Assembly (NCBI GenBank): GCA_016808115.1
Contig: JAEQBH010000647.1
Span: 1,550,001 to 1,614,000 of the forward strand
DNA length: 64,000 nt
From: Tetrastigma voinierianum
Taxonomy: Eukaryota; Streptophyta; Magnoliopsida; Vitales; Vitaceae
Direction: 5' to 3'
Positions 21,864-32,699 of the stretch are shown in pieces. The first letter of the stretch is position 1. Every line of letters begins with the position of its first letter. The notes under the pieces are model-generated. The model was given only the letters and a program-made list of their open reading frames with translations. It did no database searches and was not told where the DNA came from. Both the position numbers and the translations under genes were made by a program.

Positions 21864-24145
21864 TGAAAAGACCATTATAATTGATAGATGAAGAAGGAGG
21901 ATGGACATATTTTAACATTGATGAGGACAATAAAGTAAGTAGATGTGTTAATGATTCCTAAGAGGATCCTAAATCTAATAGTGATGCTAGTACCAAAGAT
22001 TATCTGTTGAAGCCATGAGCCAAACTTAGATTCTAGAAGAGAACAAAAGGAACTAAATAAGAAATCTTGACAATGGCAAACAATATTCTGGTTATAAAAA
22101 ATTGTATGATTTTGTGGTCGCAAACAGGGAGGACAAGCTGGTCTTAAAAGGGGGCACGCCCAACGTTTATTCAGTAAAGCTCTTGTATGAGGTTTTGAAT
22201 CGCTCTGAAGTCGAGACAACACCTTTTCCCGCCTTATCAGTTTGGAACAATATGGTCCCCTTAAAGGTGGGTTTTTTTGCTTGGGAGGCGTCTTGGGGAA
22301 AGGTGATGACTCTAGACCAACTCAAAAAGAGAGGAAGATCTTTAACAAATGTGATGCTACCTTTGTGAAGATGGGCGAGAAACCTTAAACCATCTTCTAG
22401 CTCATCACCGCCGTAATGCGTTCGGGAACTATTTTGGCTATAGTGGGGTTTGGTTGGGTCTTCCCTTTCTCAGTGCGGCAGGTCCTTCTAGCCTGGCAAG
22501 GAACAAACGTGGGCAAGAAGCGCAAGAAAGTTTGGAGGGCTGCGCCTTTGTGCCTCTTCTCGACGCTAGGTGCGAAAGAACAGAGTGGTCTTCGATAATG
22601 AGACCTTCTATGTATAGATTAAAGAATTCTTTCATTTGTAACTTGGTGGTCTTGGGCCAACGCTTTCTAGTGGGATTGGGGTGATGTATATTGATTTTTT
22701 AACCTCGGATGGGGTATAGTAATTGTTTTTCTGGGTTCGGGATTTTTTCTTTCATTTTTTTGGTCCTTCTCCTGCTTTGTCCCTTTTGTATACTCCCAAT
22801 GTACTTTTGGGCAGCCTTGCTGTTTTTTGTGATCAATGCATGTTTCTTTATCCATCAAAAAAAAATAAAAAATTGTATGATTTTCTTGTTATTCAAATCT
22901 TGTATTGTTTGATTTACATGTGATATTATTAGGGGTTTTTTCCATTTTTTTCTTTTTTTCTTTCTTTTTTATCATTTCTCATTTCTTTATTTATTTAAGA
23001 TGAGGCTTACGGATGTTATGCCTCATGTCATTTGAGCAAAAATTCACCTCATTTGAGCAAAAATGCCCAAGACTGTCATTAGTGTTTCTAAAACATTGCT
23101 TTTGGCCACAAAGTAAAAATGGATGCCAAAAAAAATATTTAAAGAGAAAATATAAAAAGTTCAGAGTATCAATTTTTTTAATGCCTGTGGAAACAATTTT
23201 TCTTGTTGGGAGGATGCTAAGTCCTCCAAATCCTGAGTTAAAATTAGGACTAAAAATATCAGCTTGGTTGAATTCTTCGTATGAAGTTTGGTTGTGCATC
23301 TCAATCACTCTTTCCAGAGGAATGATCACAGTGAAAAGCGAGTGACTAGTCCCTAATTTATTTGTGAAATTGGGCAAAGTGCAGGCACTCCTGCTCAGGG
23401 ATGGGAAGTTCTCGATGTCAGACCAGTGATTTCCCATGTTGCCCATAAAGGAAATTCAGCCAGCAATCACGGCTAAAATTTTACCAACCAAATCGCAAAC
23501 TGAACCATAATTTCCAGAACATGTTAATCGAATTTGATCCCAACGATCCTAAATACCATCAGAAACTTTACCATCAAACAGAGTAGCCTAACAATTTGAC
23601 ACAGAAAAGGTGCTACATCGAAGTCCTGAATTAGCTTAAACTAGACTGCATACGAAAGCTACAAACAAACACATAACATTAAGCCCATAAAAATTGAAAC
23701 TTCCCATATAAAACCAATCAAAGATCCAAAAGCGTCAAAACAAACACCGTAACATCTTTACACCAAGATTCCCCATCTTTTACCCATAATTCTAAAACTA
23801 GTTATCATTCTAAGGAACCCAGGCCGACCATACTTAAAGATTCCAACCCTAATTTCAATCCCGCATACAAAAACAACCAGATTGCCATGGAGACACACCA
23901 GAACAGCAATTGAAAGGGTTTGTTGTTATAGAATATAGGGTTGCTTCAAAATTAGTAAGAAAATTGTAAAAAGAATAAGAGATGGAAACAAAAAAAAAAA
24001 AAAAAATTGAAAAAGACATAGTTACCTGCATGCAAGTTTCGTCCCAATCGTGGCCGAAGCGAATGACAACGAGGCGTTCTTCCTCGGCCAGAATGGCCTG
24101 ATCGACGGCCCATCCAGAGTGAAGGTGCGGTAGCAGATACGACAT
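18304..24145 (-). CDS. YLS8: YLS8/DIM1-like U5 snRNP thioredoxin-fold protein (two exons)
   Basis: Exon 1 is 24145-24026 (40 codons, MSYLLPHLHSGWAVDQAILA...DETCMQ); exon 2 is 18612-18304 (102 codons plus stop, MDEVLASVAETIKNFAV...DYSTKYRY). The join is phase 0 with a GTAAC donor and a TTCAG acceptor, giving 142 residues, the usual length for this very conserved family (yeast Dib1, human TXNL4A, Arabidopsis YLS8). The protein has a thioredoxin fold without redox cysteines in a CxxC pair and is a U4/U6.U5 tri-snRNP component needed for pre-mRNA splicing in the nucleus. No stop, frameshift or lost residue was seen. It appears to be the only functional gene in the window. The start is set by the conserved MSYLLPHL N-terminus. 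The long intron is full of transposons, described separately. Confidence 0.95.
19297..20058 (-). mobile_element. TRIM retrotransposon cluster: one inverted and three tandem LTRs
   Basis: A short LTR of about 125 bp, minus strand TGTTATGACCC...GGTTGTAACA, occurs at 19414-19540, 19665-19791 and 19959-20058 in the same orientation. A fourth copy at 19297-19413 is inverted and abuts the first, making a fold-back. Inside each LTR boundary the minus strand reads TGGTATCATAGC or TGGTATCCGAGC, close to the initiator-Met tRNA primer site. The internal parts are only about 124 and 167 bp and encode nothing, which is the definition of a TRIM. The whole cluster is flanked by GATTT (19292-19296) and GATTC (20059-20063), suggesting insertion as one unit. 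No 5S rRNA-like box was seen, so it is not Cassandra. Confidence 0.85.
20100..21010 (-). pseudogene. L1 LINE reverse transcriptase relic
   Basis: The minus strand, read through stops and frame changes, gives L1 RT landmarks in order: a decayed GLRQGDPLSP-like stretch followed by PPYLFVVEMEAF near 20800-20870, a degenerate FADD block near 20715-20735 followed by ILSFVRLLKIK, then LSMLNKVLLFKWNQ (20384-20430), then FMVGNGRKVKFWKDKCHWDA near 20170-20230. It lies in the YLS8-like intron in the same orientation as the gene. Element ends were not found. Confidence 0.7.
21589..21748. mobile_element. 160-bp hairpin MITE-like repeat
   Basis: Nearly the whole segment is one inverted repeat: TATTTCACTATTAATAGAAT on the left matches the complement of ATTCTATTAGTAGTGAAATA on the right, and the arms continue through ATCATTATATATA and the CTTCATCTATCAATTATAAT core. 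A 33-bp part (ACCATTATAATTGATAGATG plus AAGAAGGAGGA) recurs directly at about 21866-21901. Confidence 0.6.
21823..21860. repeat. (TA)n microsatellite
   Basis: An uninterrupted TA dinucleotide run between the hairpin element and its nearby repeated segment. Confidence 0.9.
22114..22866 (+). mobile_element. 5'-truncated L1 LINE with 18-bp target-site duplication
   Basis: It encodes the end of an L1 ORF2: a zinc-binding RT-associated domain with WNNMVPLKVGFFAWEASWGK and LDQLKKRGRSL, then frame-shifted C-terminal sequence with RLKNSFICNL. It is followed by a 3' untranslated part and an A-rich tail (CATCAAAAAAAAATAAAAAA). The 18-bp AAAAAATTGTATGATTTT occurs at 22096-22113 and again at 22867-22884, the long duplication expected of target-primed reverse transcription. 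The element is antisense to the YLS8-like gene whose intron it occupies. Confidence 0.9.
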
Positions 24146-24319
24146 CTCTCACCTGCTCCTCGACGCTCCTCTGCTTTCTCTCTTCAAGCCTGAAACCTAG
24201 ACCCCCTATTCGCAATAGTCGTATCACGATACAAGAAGTCTGAAGATGCCTAGAAGTTTAGAAGCTCCACTGCTTCCACTATTTCCCCACTATTTCCCCC
24301 TTTTTTTTTTTTTTTTTTT
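24146..24319 (-). promoter_or_regulatory. 5' leader and proximal promoter region of the YLS8-like gene
   Basis: Directly upstream of the ATG at 24145. The minus strand has a purine-rich leader (GAAGAGAGAAAGCAGAGGAG) and no clear TATA box, as is common for housekeeping genes. A 20-bp poly(T) run on the plus strand closes the region at about 24300-24319. The transcription start is not visible from sequence. Confidence 0.4.
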
Positions 24320-24483
24320 AGAAATTCTATTTACACCCCATTTATTTCTCTATATACCCCATATCACACACACCTCATGTTTACACCCCACCTCTTAAAT
24401 TCATTAAACGAATCTTACAAATATAATCGCTTTTTTTTAGTGAAAATTAAAAAATTTTTATTTCTTTTATTTAAATTTGAATT

Positions 24484-24489
24484 ATTATT

Positions 24490-24520
<31 letters not shown>

Positions 24521-24532
24521 TTATTATTTATC
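24484..24532. repeat. (ATT)n microsatellite
   Basis: About sixteen ATT units, interrupted once by TTTT, in the upstream region of the YLS8-like gene. Confidence 0.9.
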
Positions 24533-24565
24533 TTTAAATTTTCATAATTTAATTAAAAAAATTTA

Positions 24566-25491
24566 GGATTAATTTCATATATGTTGTCTCAACTTCTCTA
24601 TTTTTTCTAATTTTTGTGTTTTAGCTTTATTTTTGTTCAATTAAATCTCTAAACTTTTTATTTTTTATTTTTTCTATTTTAATGTCTTTCAATCAAATAT
24701 TTAAACTTTTAATTTTTGTTTAATTAAGTATTTCTAACCAATCAAAAACTTGATATTTGAATTAGCAAAAATTGAATTCAAATAACATTGCATGTCATAT
24801 AAAATAATGGAATTACTTAAATGACCTTTAAAGTGGTAAAATAACTGTATTATTGGGTTTTACTATCCATTTGTTAGAATAAAAAAAATTTAATAAAAGT
24901 GATTACTATATATTTGAAATAAAATTTTTAAAAAAAATTCTTAAAAAATAAAATATAACAAATTTTAAAAAACAACTTTTAATTATCTTCTATTATTTAA
25001 CATATATATATATATATATATATCACAAAGCATGAAATTGTCCTGTTTGCTCACAGACATGCGAAAGGTACCTTTAAGCAATACCATACCTAGACTAATC
25101 CACATTCGATTCAAGACCATAAAGGCGATAAAGCTCTATTATAGAACACAACTACATATTTTAATAATTATCTTCTATTATTATTATAATTATATATGAA
25201 TAAACTCGTAAAAAGAATAATACTGTTCTTTCACCTCGATAAAGATCATCTAAGTAATTTCATCATTTTTATATGGTGCAGAATGTTATTTGGATGCAAT
25301 TTTTGCTTATTCAAATATCTTAATAAGCTTTGATCGGTTGAGAAGTACTTAATTTAACAAAAATTAAAAGTTCAAAAAGTTGAGAATAGAAAAAATAAAA
25401 AAGTTTAGACACTCAAAATTGAACAAAAATAAAGTTTAGACACCATAATAGAAAATTTTGAAAAGTTGAGACACTATTTATATAATTAACC
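24566..25491. mobile_element. Mutator-like MITE with long inverted repeats
   Basis: The first about 230 bp and the last about 230 bp are inverted copies. Shared landmarks include GTCTCAACTT, CTTTATTTTTGTTCAATT, CTTTTAATTTTTGTT and TTAAGTA(T/C)TTCT. The flanking 9-mers AAAAATTTA (24557-24565) and AAAAATTTT (25492-25500) differ at one base. Long inverted repeats with a 9-bp duplication are the Mutator-superfamily signature. The middle holds a (TA)n run (about 25008-25022) and no transposase. Confidence 0.7.
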
Positions 25492-25783
25492 AAAAATTTT
25501 ATCATAAAAAAAATAAAAATTTTAAGTTGAGATATTTTTCGATGATGTTTTTTTTCAATCACACAATAAAATTTGATTTACATAATTTTTTGTACTTTAG
25601 TTAAAATAATTTTAACATAAAATATTATATATGATATTGAATTTTTTACCAACAAAATAAATATTATATTTTCTACTTCTAAAAAGGATTTATTACATTT
25701 AGCAAAATATATTTTGAAAATTATGTGCTCAAGTTCAAAATGAAGCAATAACACACTTTTAAGAGAATATAAAGTTAATAAAG

Positions 25784-26050
25784 GTTTTGCTTGGTTGAGC
25801 TTATTGGAGGAGCAATCAAGTTGATAGCTAATTTACCCTAATCGATTCTTGTAGGATGCTTGGTAATTAGGGACAAACAGCCATGAGGGGGGAAAACTAC
25901 AAATCCTAGTTTTTCCTGAAAACCTCCTATAAAAATATTATATTTTCTATTTTAATAATTCTCTCTTTATTTGCATAAATCTTTTAAGATATTGGTTATA
26001 TAGAAAAAGATTTATGAGAGAAAAAAAGAAATACAAAGATAAAAATTTTG
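25784..26050. repeat. Dispersed AT-rich repeat, copy 1
   Basis: Similar to 46437-46690: both run from a TTTGGTT(G/A)AGCT(T/A)ATT-type start, through ACTACAAATC or GCTACAAATC and CTCCTATAAAAATATTA, to AAAAAGATTT(A/G)TGAGA. Probably a MITE-type family, but no termini or duplications were fixed. Confidence 0.5.
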
Positions 26051-26061
26051 GTTGTTAGGGA

Positions 26062-26659
26062 TGTTGTTACCTGGATCATCTGATCTCCGAGGCATCCGTA
26101 GCGCGATATAGACCTGCAAAAAAAAAAGGGGGTTCGGCGACAGTGTGTTGATCGTCTCTCCGATGATTAAGTCAGCAAAAGGGATGGAGAAGAGAAAGAA
26201 GAGAGTTAGCACAGTTGGAGTTGCATACCTTTTCCTCGAGGAGGGGGGAGGAGTCTTTATTTTATACTCGAATTTCTCCTTGATTTTAGGAAAGATAATC
26301 TCAAGATTAAGATCTCTCTTTCCTTATCAAGGACTAGTTCTTCCTTATCTATGATTAATGTTTTTGAGACGTATGGGATTTGGACACTGGGAGATCCATG
26401 GATAAATATCCTACGCATGATTTCCTCCATAATATGGTTATCTATACCACCATTTCCATATGCGATAGGATGGCCGGCTGGGGGACTCGAGATCCTAAAC
26501 AAGTTCTAAGACTTTACCATATGGCTGGTTCCCGTGTGGTTTTAATATAGTAGGTCATCTTAGGCCACTTCATGAGGCAGACCAGGCGGTGGGCCTGCGC
26601 GGCCATTGGGCCTATCGGGAGTAGCGGTCTGGGGCCTAAAGGCCACTGGGCAGACTACA
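26062..26659 (-). repeat. Tat 3' LTR
   Basis: 598 bp, plus strand TGTTGTTACC...CAGACTACA. It aligns with 42695-43194 plus 44983-45063 and keeps the uninterrupted GAGGC site (26571-26575) into which the solo LTR inserted in the other copy. Confidence 0.9.
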
Positions 26660-26721
26660 CGCCCCTTTTCGACCGAGGATTATTCCCTCTTCTAGTCGGG
26701 GAAAAAATACTATGTTTCAAG

Positions 26722-28493
26722 TAGGTCAACGAGTCGAGCCGAGCCGAGCTTTGAAACATTTCGAGCTAGGCTTGTTAATTTATGAGCAAGCTCGAGCCCG
26801 AGTCAGCTTTTGAATCCAGCTTAAAATCATGCTCAAGTCAGCTTGATTTAAAAAAAGCTTGGCCAACTCAGTTCGCTTCCATATGAACGCAGCTCAGCCA
26901 ACTCACAGTCCACCCAATCCCGAGACTATACAAGTTTGTATTGTAATCAATCCTCGAGCCTACCATATACTTTAACTTTTTGTAATCAACTGATAACAAA
27001 TACATCAATTAAATTTAAAATAATTTTATATAGATTTGTTTACCTTAGTTGATTTAGCAATTGATGCTAAAGTCAAGTAAAGCCAAATTCTCCTTCTACC
27101 ATTTTGTTTCCTCTTCTCTCGATTATGCACTCCATCATTAAACAGCCATAACCCAAAAATTAAGAAATAGAATTAAACAAGTAGAAATTGCGTGAGTGAA
27201 GAAATAAGATATTCGAAATCATCAATAAGAAACATGATTGGTTTTAATCAATTATCTAAATAAAGAAATAATATATCAACAAGATATGCCAAGCAAACTC
27301 ATTAGTAACAACATAAACTATTTTATAATATATCACAAGACATGGTTGTTGACCACCACCCTTCGACTACCCGGGCTGCGCATGATTAATTTCAAGACCC
27401 ATAGCTTCACCATTGCCGGATTGGAGATCCAGACCGGGCCTACCATGTCGAACCCATTCGCTTAAATTTTCATACCTAGCAAATTGACCTGGCACTCTGC
27501 CAAGACTATTCATGCTATGGCAAAGTGTACCCCAGATGCCTACTCCTTGTTTCCCTTCTATGAAACCCCACCCCCATCACCCTTGATGCCTTTACTCCAT
27601 ACCCACGCCTGGGACGCGCCGGGTTAAGTCCAAGCACGTGATCCAAAGGCCCCAATACCCCAAGATTTGATCGATCCTCGCTCATCAAATAATCGATCGT
27701 ATCGTGGGTCCGTGCATTTGCCTCAATGCTACTCAAGATCGGCAAACCTTGTCTAAGCCTACGGGCCACCAAATTTCTCTCTATAGTTTCCATAGAGCCT
27801 CAATACCCTCATATTTGTAACGGACCAGACACCAGATCGACCGGATTGGTATCAATGGGTCATACCCAACATCCATGTCCTTCCCCGACATCCCTCGCGA
27901 CACCTTCTTCACAGCATTCACACCGAACATACCGCCACGACACCTTCGCGCCATCGCGGTACCATTTCCGCTACCGGTGCGCATCCGAGATCTAGGCATG
28001 GGCCCCCCAAATTTACGGCGTGATTCGCTCGCCCGGGCCGCCTTAGTCGCCGCGCCTCCTTCACGGCTTCGTGAGGATTCACACATTTGCCATCCATGTC
28101 GACTGGATTTAGAGCTCGAGGATCCACGCGCATCGAGATTCCGGACACATGATCGCAGATGCACTGCTACCACAGAGTCGGATTGCACCTATGAAGACCC
28201 GTATCCCGCCGACGGAGACCGTAGGCGAAGCCTGCTCCGTAGATCGATGGGTCACGGCAACCAAGTTTCTTTCCCATGGTCCACTACTGCATCAACCTTG
28301 ACGAGGAGGCCAAAACCCCTAAGGGCCGTTTTAATGTCCAAGCTCGGGCCGGGCTCCTGCCTGGGCTCGAAATTTATCAAGCCTAAATTAGTGTTCAAGC
28401 TCGGCTCGCTTAGCCTGACGAAATGAGCCGGCTGAGCTTTTTCGAAAGGTAGCCCGAGCCGAGCCCGAGTAGCTTGGCTTGTTACCACCCCTA
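26722..28493. mobile_element. hAT-like non-autonomous DNA transposon nested in Tat
   Basis: Ends are inverted: TAGGTCAACGAGTCGAGCCG on the left and, read backward on the right, TAGGGGTGGTAACAAGCC with further CGAGCCGAGC-type subterminal repeats. The flanking 8-mers GTTTCAAG (26714-26721) and GTTTCGGG (28494-28501) agree at six of eight positions. An 8-bp duplication with TA(G)GG-type ends suggests hAT. The core (about 27350-28330) is strikingly GC-rich compared with its surroundings and has overlapping open frames on both strands (135 codons minus, 183 plus) with no domain I recognise; captured host sequence is possible. Confidence 0.65.
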
Positions 28494-28501
28494 GTTTCGG
28501 G

Positions 28502-30010
28502 ACCCCAAGTTTGGAGAATTGTAGATTATTAATGCGCATATGTTTCAATGCGTCTGTGACATGTGATGTCCCGATGGTGCATTCGATGCGCCTTTTGAAG
28601 TTCCACCTCTATATATATGGGGATGAGCCTCCGAAATTTATGAAGTTGCCAATGGATTCCTCTTCTGTTACACGAAGCTTCTTTCTCCTATTGTGATTTC
28701 CTCCCCCACTAGCGTCTATAGGCCGGTGAAGGTGGAGAAGTTATGGAGGGAAGCTTTTAGAAGTCTTTATAGCTATTTGTCGTTAGTGGATATCAGGTGT
28801 TCAAGATCGACGTCTGGGTGGCTGACTGTCATGTCCTAGATAGAAGCCTAATTATGCCAACATCCCTCTTTTAGAGCTCTTTGTCGGCCTTGCATGATCC
28901 AATTAGAGGTTCCTGACGGGGGCCCCGATTATGTCACCATTCTTCCACGGAGTTCTTTCTGTGGCTAGGTGACTGGTCCCGGTGCACCCTGAGTCGCAAC
29001 GGTCAAGGTGTATGGCTGAGAGGAGGAAAGTCTTCAAGCAAAATGTTTCAGATTCTTCTTTTTCTTCCACTTTTTCCTTTCCCTTCTTTTTGTCAATTAG
29101 TCTGGTATGGTTGCTTGGACGTATTTGTAATGTGTCTATCATGGTTGTTCGGGTGTTTTTGCTTTGTGTAACCACTTATGAATATTAACACATTTTAATA
29201 AGATTTGGTTTTCTCGTGATACCAGGCTCTCGCTTCTATCTTTCATTCTTGTGTATGCCGATCGTGGGAGCAAATGCCATGAAGATGGCTTATGAGAAGC
29301 CTTTATCGGGTCGCGGAATGTGTTTTCGATTTTTGGGACCGACTCCGCTAGTTTCACACTCCGCTTAACGGCCCAAGCTGTTTTGTAAGGCTAATCGAGG
29401 GGACCAGAGCCTGCTTGTCCGGTCGAAGAATTATGCGGGCCTGCAGATTGATAGTCCCAAAGGGTTGGGTGCTTATAATCAGCGAGCTCATGCGTGGTTC
29501 AAATTCCTTGTAATATAAAACGTCTTACGAATACCAAGCGTGGGGTGAGAGGCACGTTTCTCAATACTGGGGTTGGTTTGCTGGCGCATTTAATACACTT
29601 GTTCACACCTTAGCCTATATAGGGATAGGGCTCCATAAGTTAATTTCTTTATTTCTACTTTGAAGCCTCTCGCCCAAAGATCAGCAACTGCAATACTCTA
29701 GAAGATTTTGGCCAAGTAGCCATTGAAGGTTTCCGACCATTTTCGAACTCTTGGTGGGTTTTTTCTCTACTTTGCTTCCAATTTTGTTTATACGTATCGT
29801 TTTGTTTGAGTTGATTTTGCTCTGGTCCCTTCTTGAATGTGCGCTTCAACTCGGGAGGTTTTGGCACGGAACTCTACGCACAAGGTTGGGATATACCTTC
29901 ATTCTCAAGGTCCCAATAGTTTTCGAGCCCTCCCTTCCAGGGTTTTGGTCCTGCTATCGTTTCGCTAAGAGATCCTCGAGTTGATCCCCTTTCTTTTCTT
30001 CCATGTAGAA
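28502..30010 (+). other. Tat region upstream of the antisense ORF
   Basis: No gene was recognised. A TATA-like CTCTATATATATGGGG near 28605 could be the antisense-ORF promoter. The remainder, about 1.4 kb up to the ATG at 30011, would be its leader, with stops in all frames. Confidence 0.35.
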
Positions 30011-32560
30011 TGATGAAAGGTCAAGAGGAGACTTCCACCAGTCAGGTTGGGCGTAGGAGGGGGTCCAGCCGGGAGTCGCCTATTATGAGCAGCCTTGTGG
30101 CTTCTATGTCCGTGGAGGAACTAAGGTCCTTTTACTAAGTCCCTGACAGTCAACTTAGAATTTTCGGACGGGCCGGATTCCTCTACTATAGGAAAAGCGG
30201 ATAACGCTATCTACTTTACCCTAGAGCAGTTCGAAGCCGGACTTCGCCTCCCCGGTTCGTTGTTGGTGAAGCAATTCCTGCACTTCACCGAGGCTCCTGC
30301 TGCGCTTATTCATCCGAATGTTTTTTGGATTTTAATGGGTTGTAGTGTGCTTAACTTTCTCTACTAACTAGATACTTTGCTGGTAGAGATATGTTTCGTC
30401 TATATGCTAAAGCTGAGGACCGGGGGTCGACTGTCTATATCGACCACGCCCCCGGGCCACTCTGCGACCGGCCCCGATTCCCCAAGACAGGCTTAAGGGG
30501 CTTGTCCTAGTTAGGGGCCCGTGGTATGAGATGCTCGGCTCTCTGGGGCTTCCTTTTGATGTGAATCAGTCTCTATTGTTCCCAGGTTGGTCTTAGTTTA
30601 GGTGCAAATCATGTTTTGATAAATGATCTATGTTTTGATGCACACCCGTTTTCCTCATGCTATTTAGGTAAGTGTAGGCGAGGCCGACTAGTCATCTGGA
30701 TTGAGAAGGCTGACCCGGAGAACATTAGACGATTACTGGAGATAACAGAGGTAGAACGCAATCATGAGCTTTTGTTGACGGCAAGGAACTTGCGAGTTGG
30801 CCACTTGCGACTTTCCTTACATCATCCCCGTCATCCCTTGTAGAGCTTAAAGAGGGAGAGCACTTTGTTCTCATCGACCTCTGTAAGTCAAGTCCAAGTA
30901 GCTCTTCTTAGGCAGTTCCTACTCAGGAAGATCAAGAGGAGGCCGCTACAGGGACCCTAGTAAGGACTGCCCGAGCCACCCTGCCCCAAAGTCCACGGCC
31001 TGCCCCTCGGATCGAAAAGAAGAAGAAAGGAGATAGGACGAGGACTCAGAAAATGAAGGTAGTCGGTATCTAGTTGGAAGACTTCGTGGACTGGATGGGC
31101 GTAATTGCCAGCGAGCCTACTGAGAAGGAGGAAATGTCTAGGCTTGTCTTCGGGTTTGCCGTAAAGATGTTTAAGAGGGCTTTGGGCTCGGAGGGTGAGT
31201 CCACCCCTATACCTGATGTGAAGCGTCCAAAGAAGTCTTCACCAGATGAAGAGGCTCAGAACGACTAGACAATAATTTCAGTGGACTCCCCCGATCCAGC
31301 CTTCGACAATCAGCCGGTCTTGGAAGGTGCTTCTAGTGAGGCCGGTGCACCTATGGAGGAGGGGATCTCGACCGGGGGGCCTTCCAATGTCGACGAAATT
31401 GGAGAGGGGGCAGCATCAAGGGTAGCTTCTACTCCGACACTCCCACCCAAGCCTGTGGATACCGAGTCCAACAGGAAAAGGCCGCTTGACCAGGTGCTGC
31501 TAAGCACGTACATTCCTCAGCAGGAGAGAGTCCATCCCCTAGCGGGCATGGTTGCCCCTGATTTAGAGGGTGCTTGGGAGATCATCTATCGTTGGAGCCC
31601 CTTTAACTAAGGGAGCCTCCAGTTGTGCATATGCGCGACCTCTATCCTAATTACTTCCGAGTACCAGTGGCGGCTCGCACAGAGAAGTATTCCATCCTGT
31701 TCCCTGTCTACATGGATAAGGAGGCTTTCCAACCGGTGGCTGAGGACGGGATGCTTATCTGTAACAACGACTTTCATCGATCGGCTGAGCTGGTACGTGA
31801 TGGTTTTTAGTACTTGATTACTAGTTATGAGTAGTAATTTTCTTTTAACTTTTTCTTTCACAGGCCATGACGACCATTCGGAATATGGCTCGCCAACATA
31901 GGGAGTTTCAATCTCGGCTGGATGACGCGGAGAAGGTGTAGCTTTACACCTAGTTAGCCGTTTCCAAGCATTAGGCCTTGGATGCCGCTTTGGCCAAGGC
32001 AGAATCCAAGTCGAAACATTGGAAGCGAGAGGCCAAGGCCAAGCAGGAGGCTAAGGTGGCTCGTTTGATAGCATCAACAGCAGGTGATGCCAAGGCAAGG
32101 GTAGAGGATGACTTGATTTGGGCTCAAGATGCCTTGGTAACTGCGTAGGAAGACGGGGGCAGGTTAGAGGCTGAGGTTACCTGTCTGGCGGTTAAGTGAA
32201 CCTCGCTTTTCCTAAAGCTTAAGGCATCTAAAGATGAGGTGTCTTCTCTTCATTCCCAGGCGGGCAAGGACAAGGAAGCCATGGAGGAAGACTACTAGAA
32301 AGCCTTGGAGCAGATTTTCGCTTATGGCTATGGATGTTGCGCGTTCAAACATAACATCTGGGGTGATCAACCAGGGATTCCGGATGGCATGCCTGACTCT
32401 ACCGACCTACTTCCTCCAGAGTTTTTCGCAAACCTAGGGTGCCCCCCCCGGCCTTAACAACCATTGAAGCCAAGGCTACAGAGGTACATCTGGGCGAAGC
32501 GACGAAGGATTTGGTGGAGGATGCAGTTGTAGAGGAACAAGGATGACTTCTTCCCCTATG
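30011..32560 (+). pseudogene. Antisense extra ORF of the Tat element, degenerate, with intron-like gap
   Basis: It starts MMKGQEETSTSQVGRRR at 30011. The gypsy-type extra-ORF domain follows at about 30205-30350 (IYFTLEQFEAGLRLPG, FLHFTEAPAALIHPN), then an acidic proline- and serine-rich middle (31074-31610). A conserved block (YPNYFRVPVAARTEKYSIL) is followed by a coiled-coil tail (MTTIRNMARQHREFQSRL, then alanine-, lysine- and glutamate-rich). A 71-bp segment 31793-31863 has a GTACGT donor, a pyrimidine tract and a CACAG acceptor, and removing it keeps the frame, so it looks like a spliceosomal intron. Several in-frame stops show decay. It runs opposite to gag-pol and converges on it. Function in this clade is unknown. 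Confidence 0.75.
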
Positions 32561-32699
32561 TTAGTTTTCGTTGTTTTGGTAGACTTTGGCGTATCAAGTC
32601 TTGTAATCTTTGGTGCTTTTTAATGTAATAACAAGATACTTACCAGAACACGAGTCATGGTTGATAAAATATCCTAGTAGGACAACAACCATGTATGGA

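Larger units (their letters stand above)
18613..24025 (-). other. 5.4-kb intron of the YLS8-like gene
   Basis: Bounded by a GTAAC donor at 24025 and a TTCAG acceptor at 18613 (minus strand). It contains a TRIM cluster (19297-20058), an L1 RT relic (20100-21010), a hairpin MITE (21589-21748), (TA)n near 21823-21857 and an L1 3' end (22114-22866). The 18613-19296 and 22885-24025 parts have no recognised element; open frames there (for example 22991-23446, minus) match nothing I know. Confidence 0.85.

Noticed and set aside
22991..23446. 151-codon minus-strand frame in the YLS8-like intron
   Set aside because: No domain, no family resemblance and no splice context; an intronic frame of this size in AT-rich DNA is not enough to call a gene.
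27875..28426. 183-codon plus-strand and overlapping 135-codon minus-strand frames
   Set aside because: Both lie in the GC-rich core of the hAT-like element, where long frames arise by composition; neither shows a known domain. Kept only as a cargo question.
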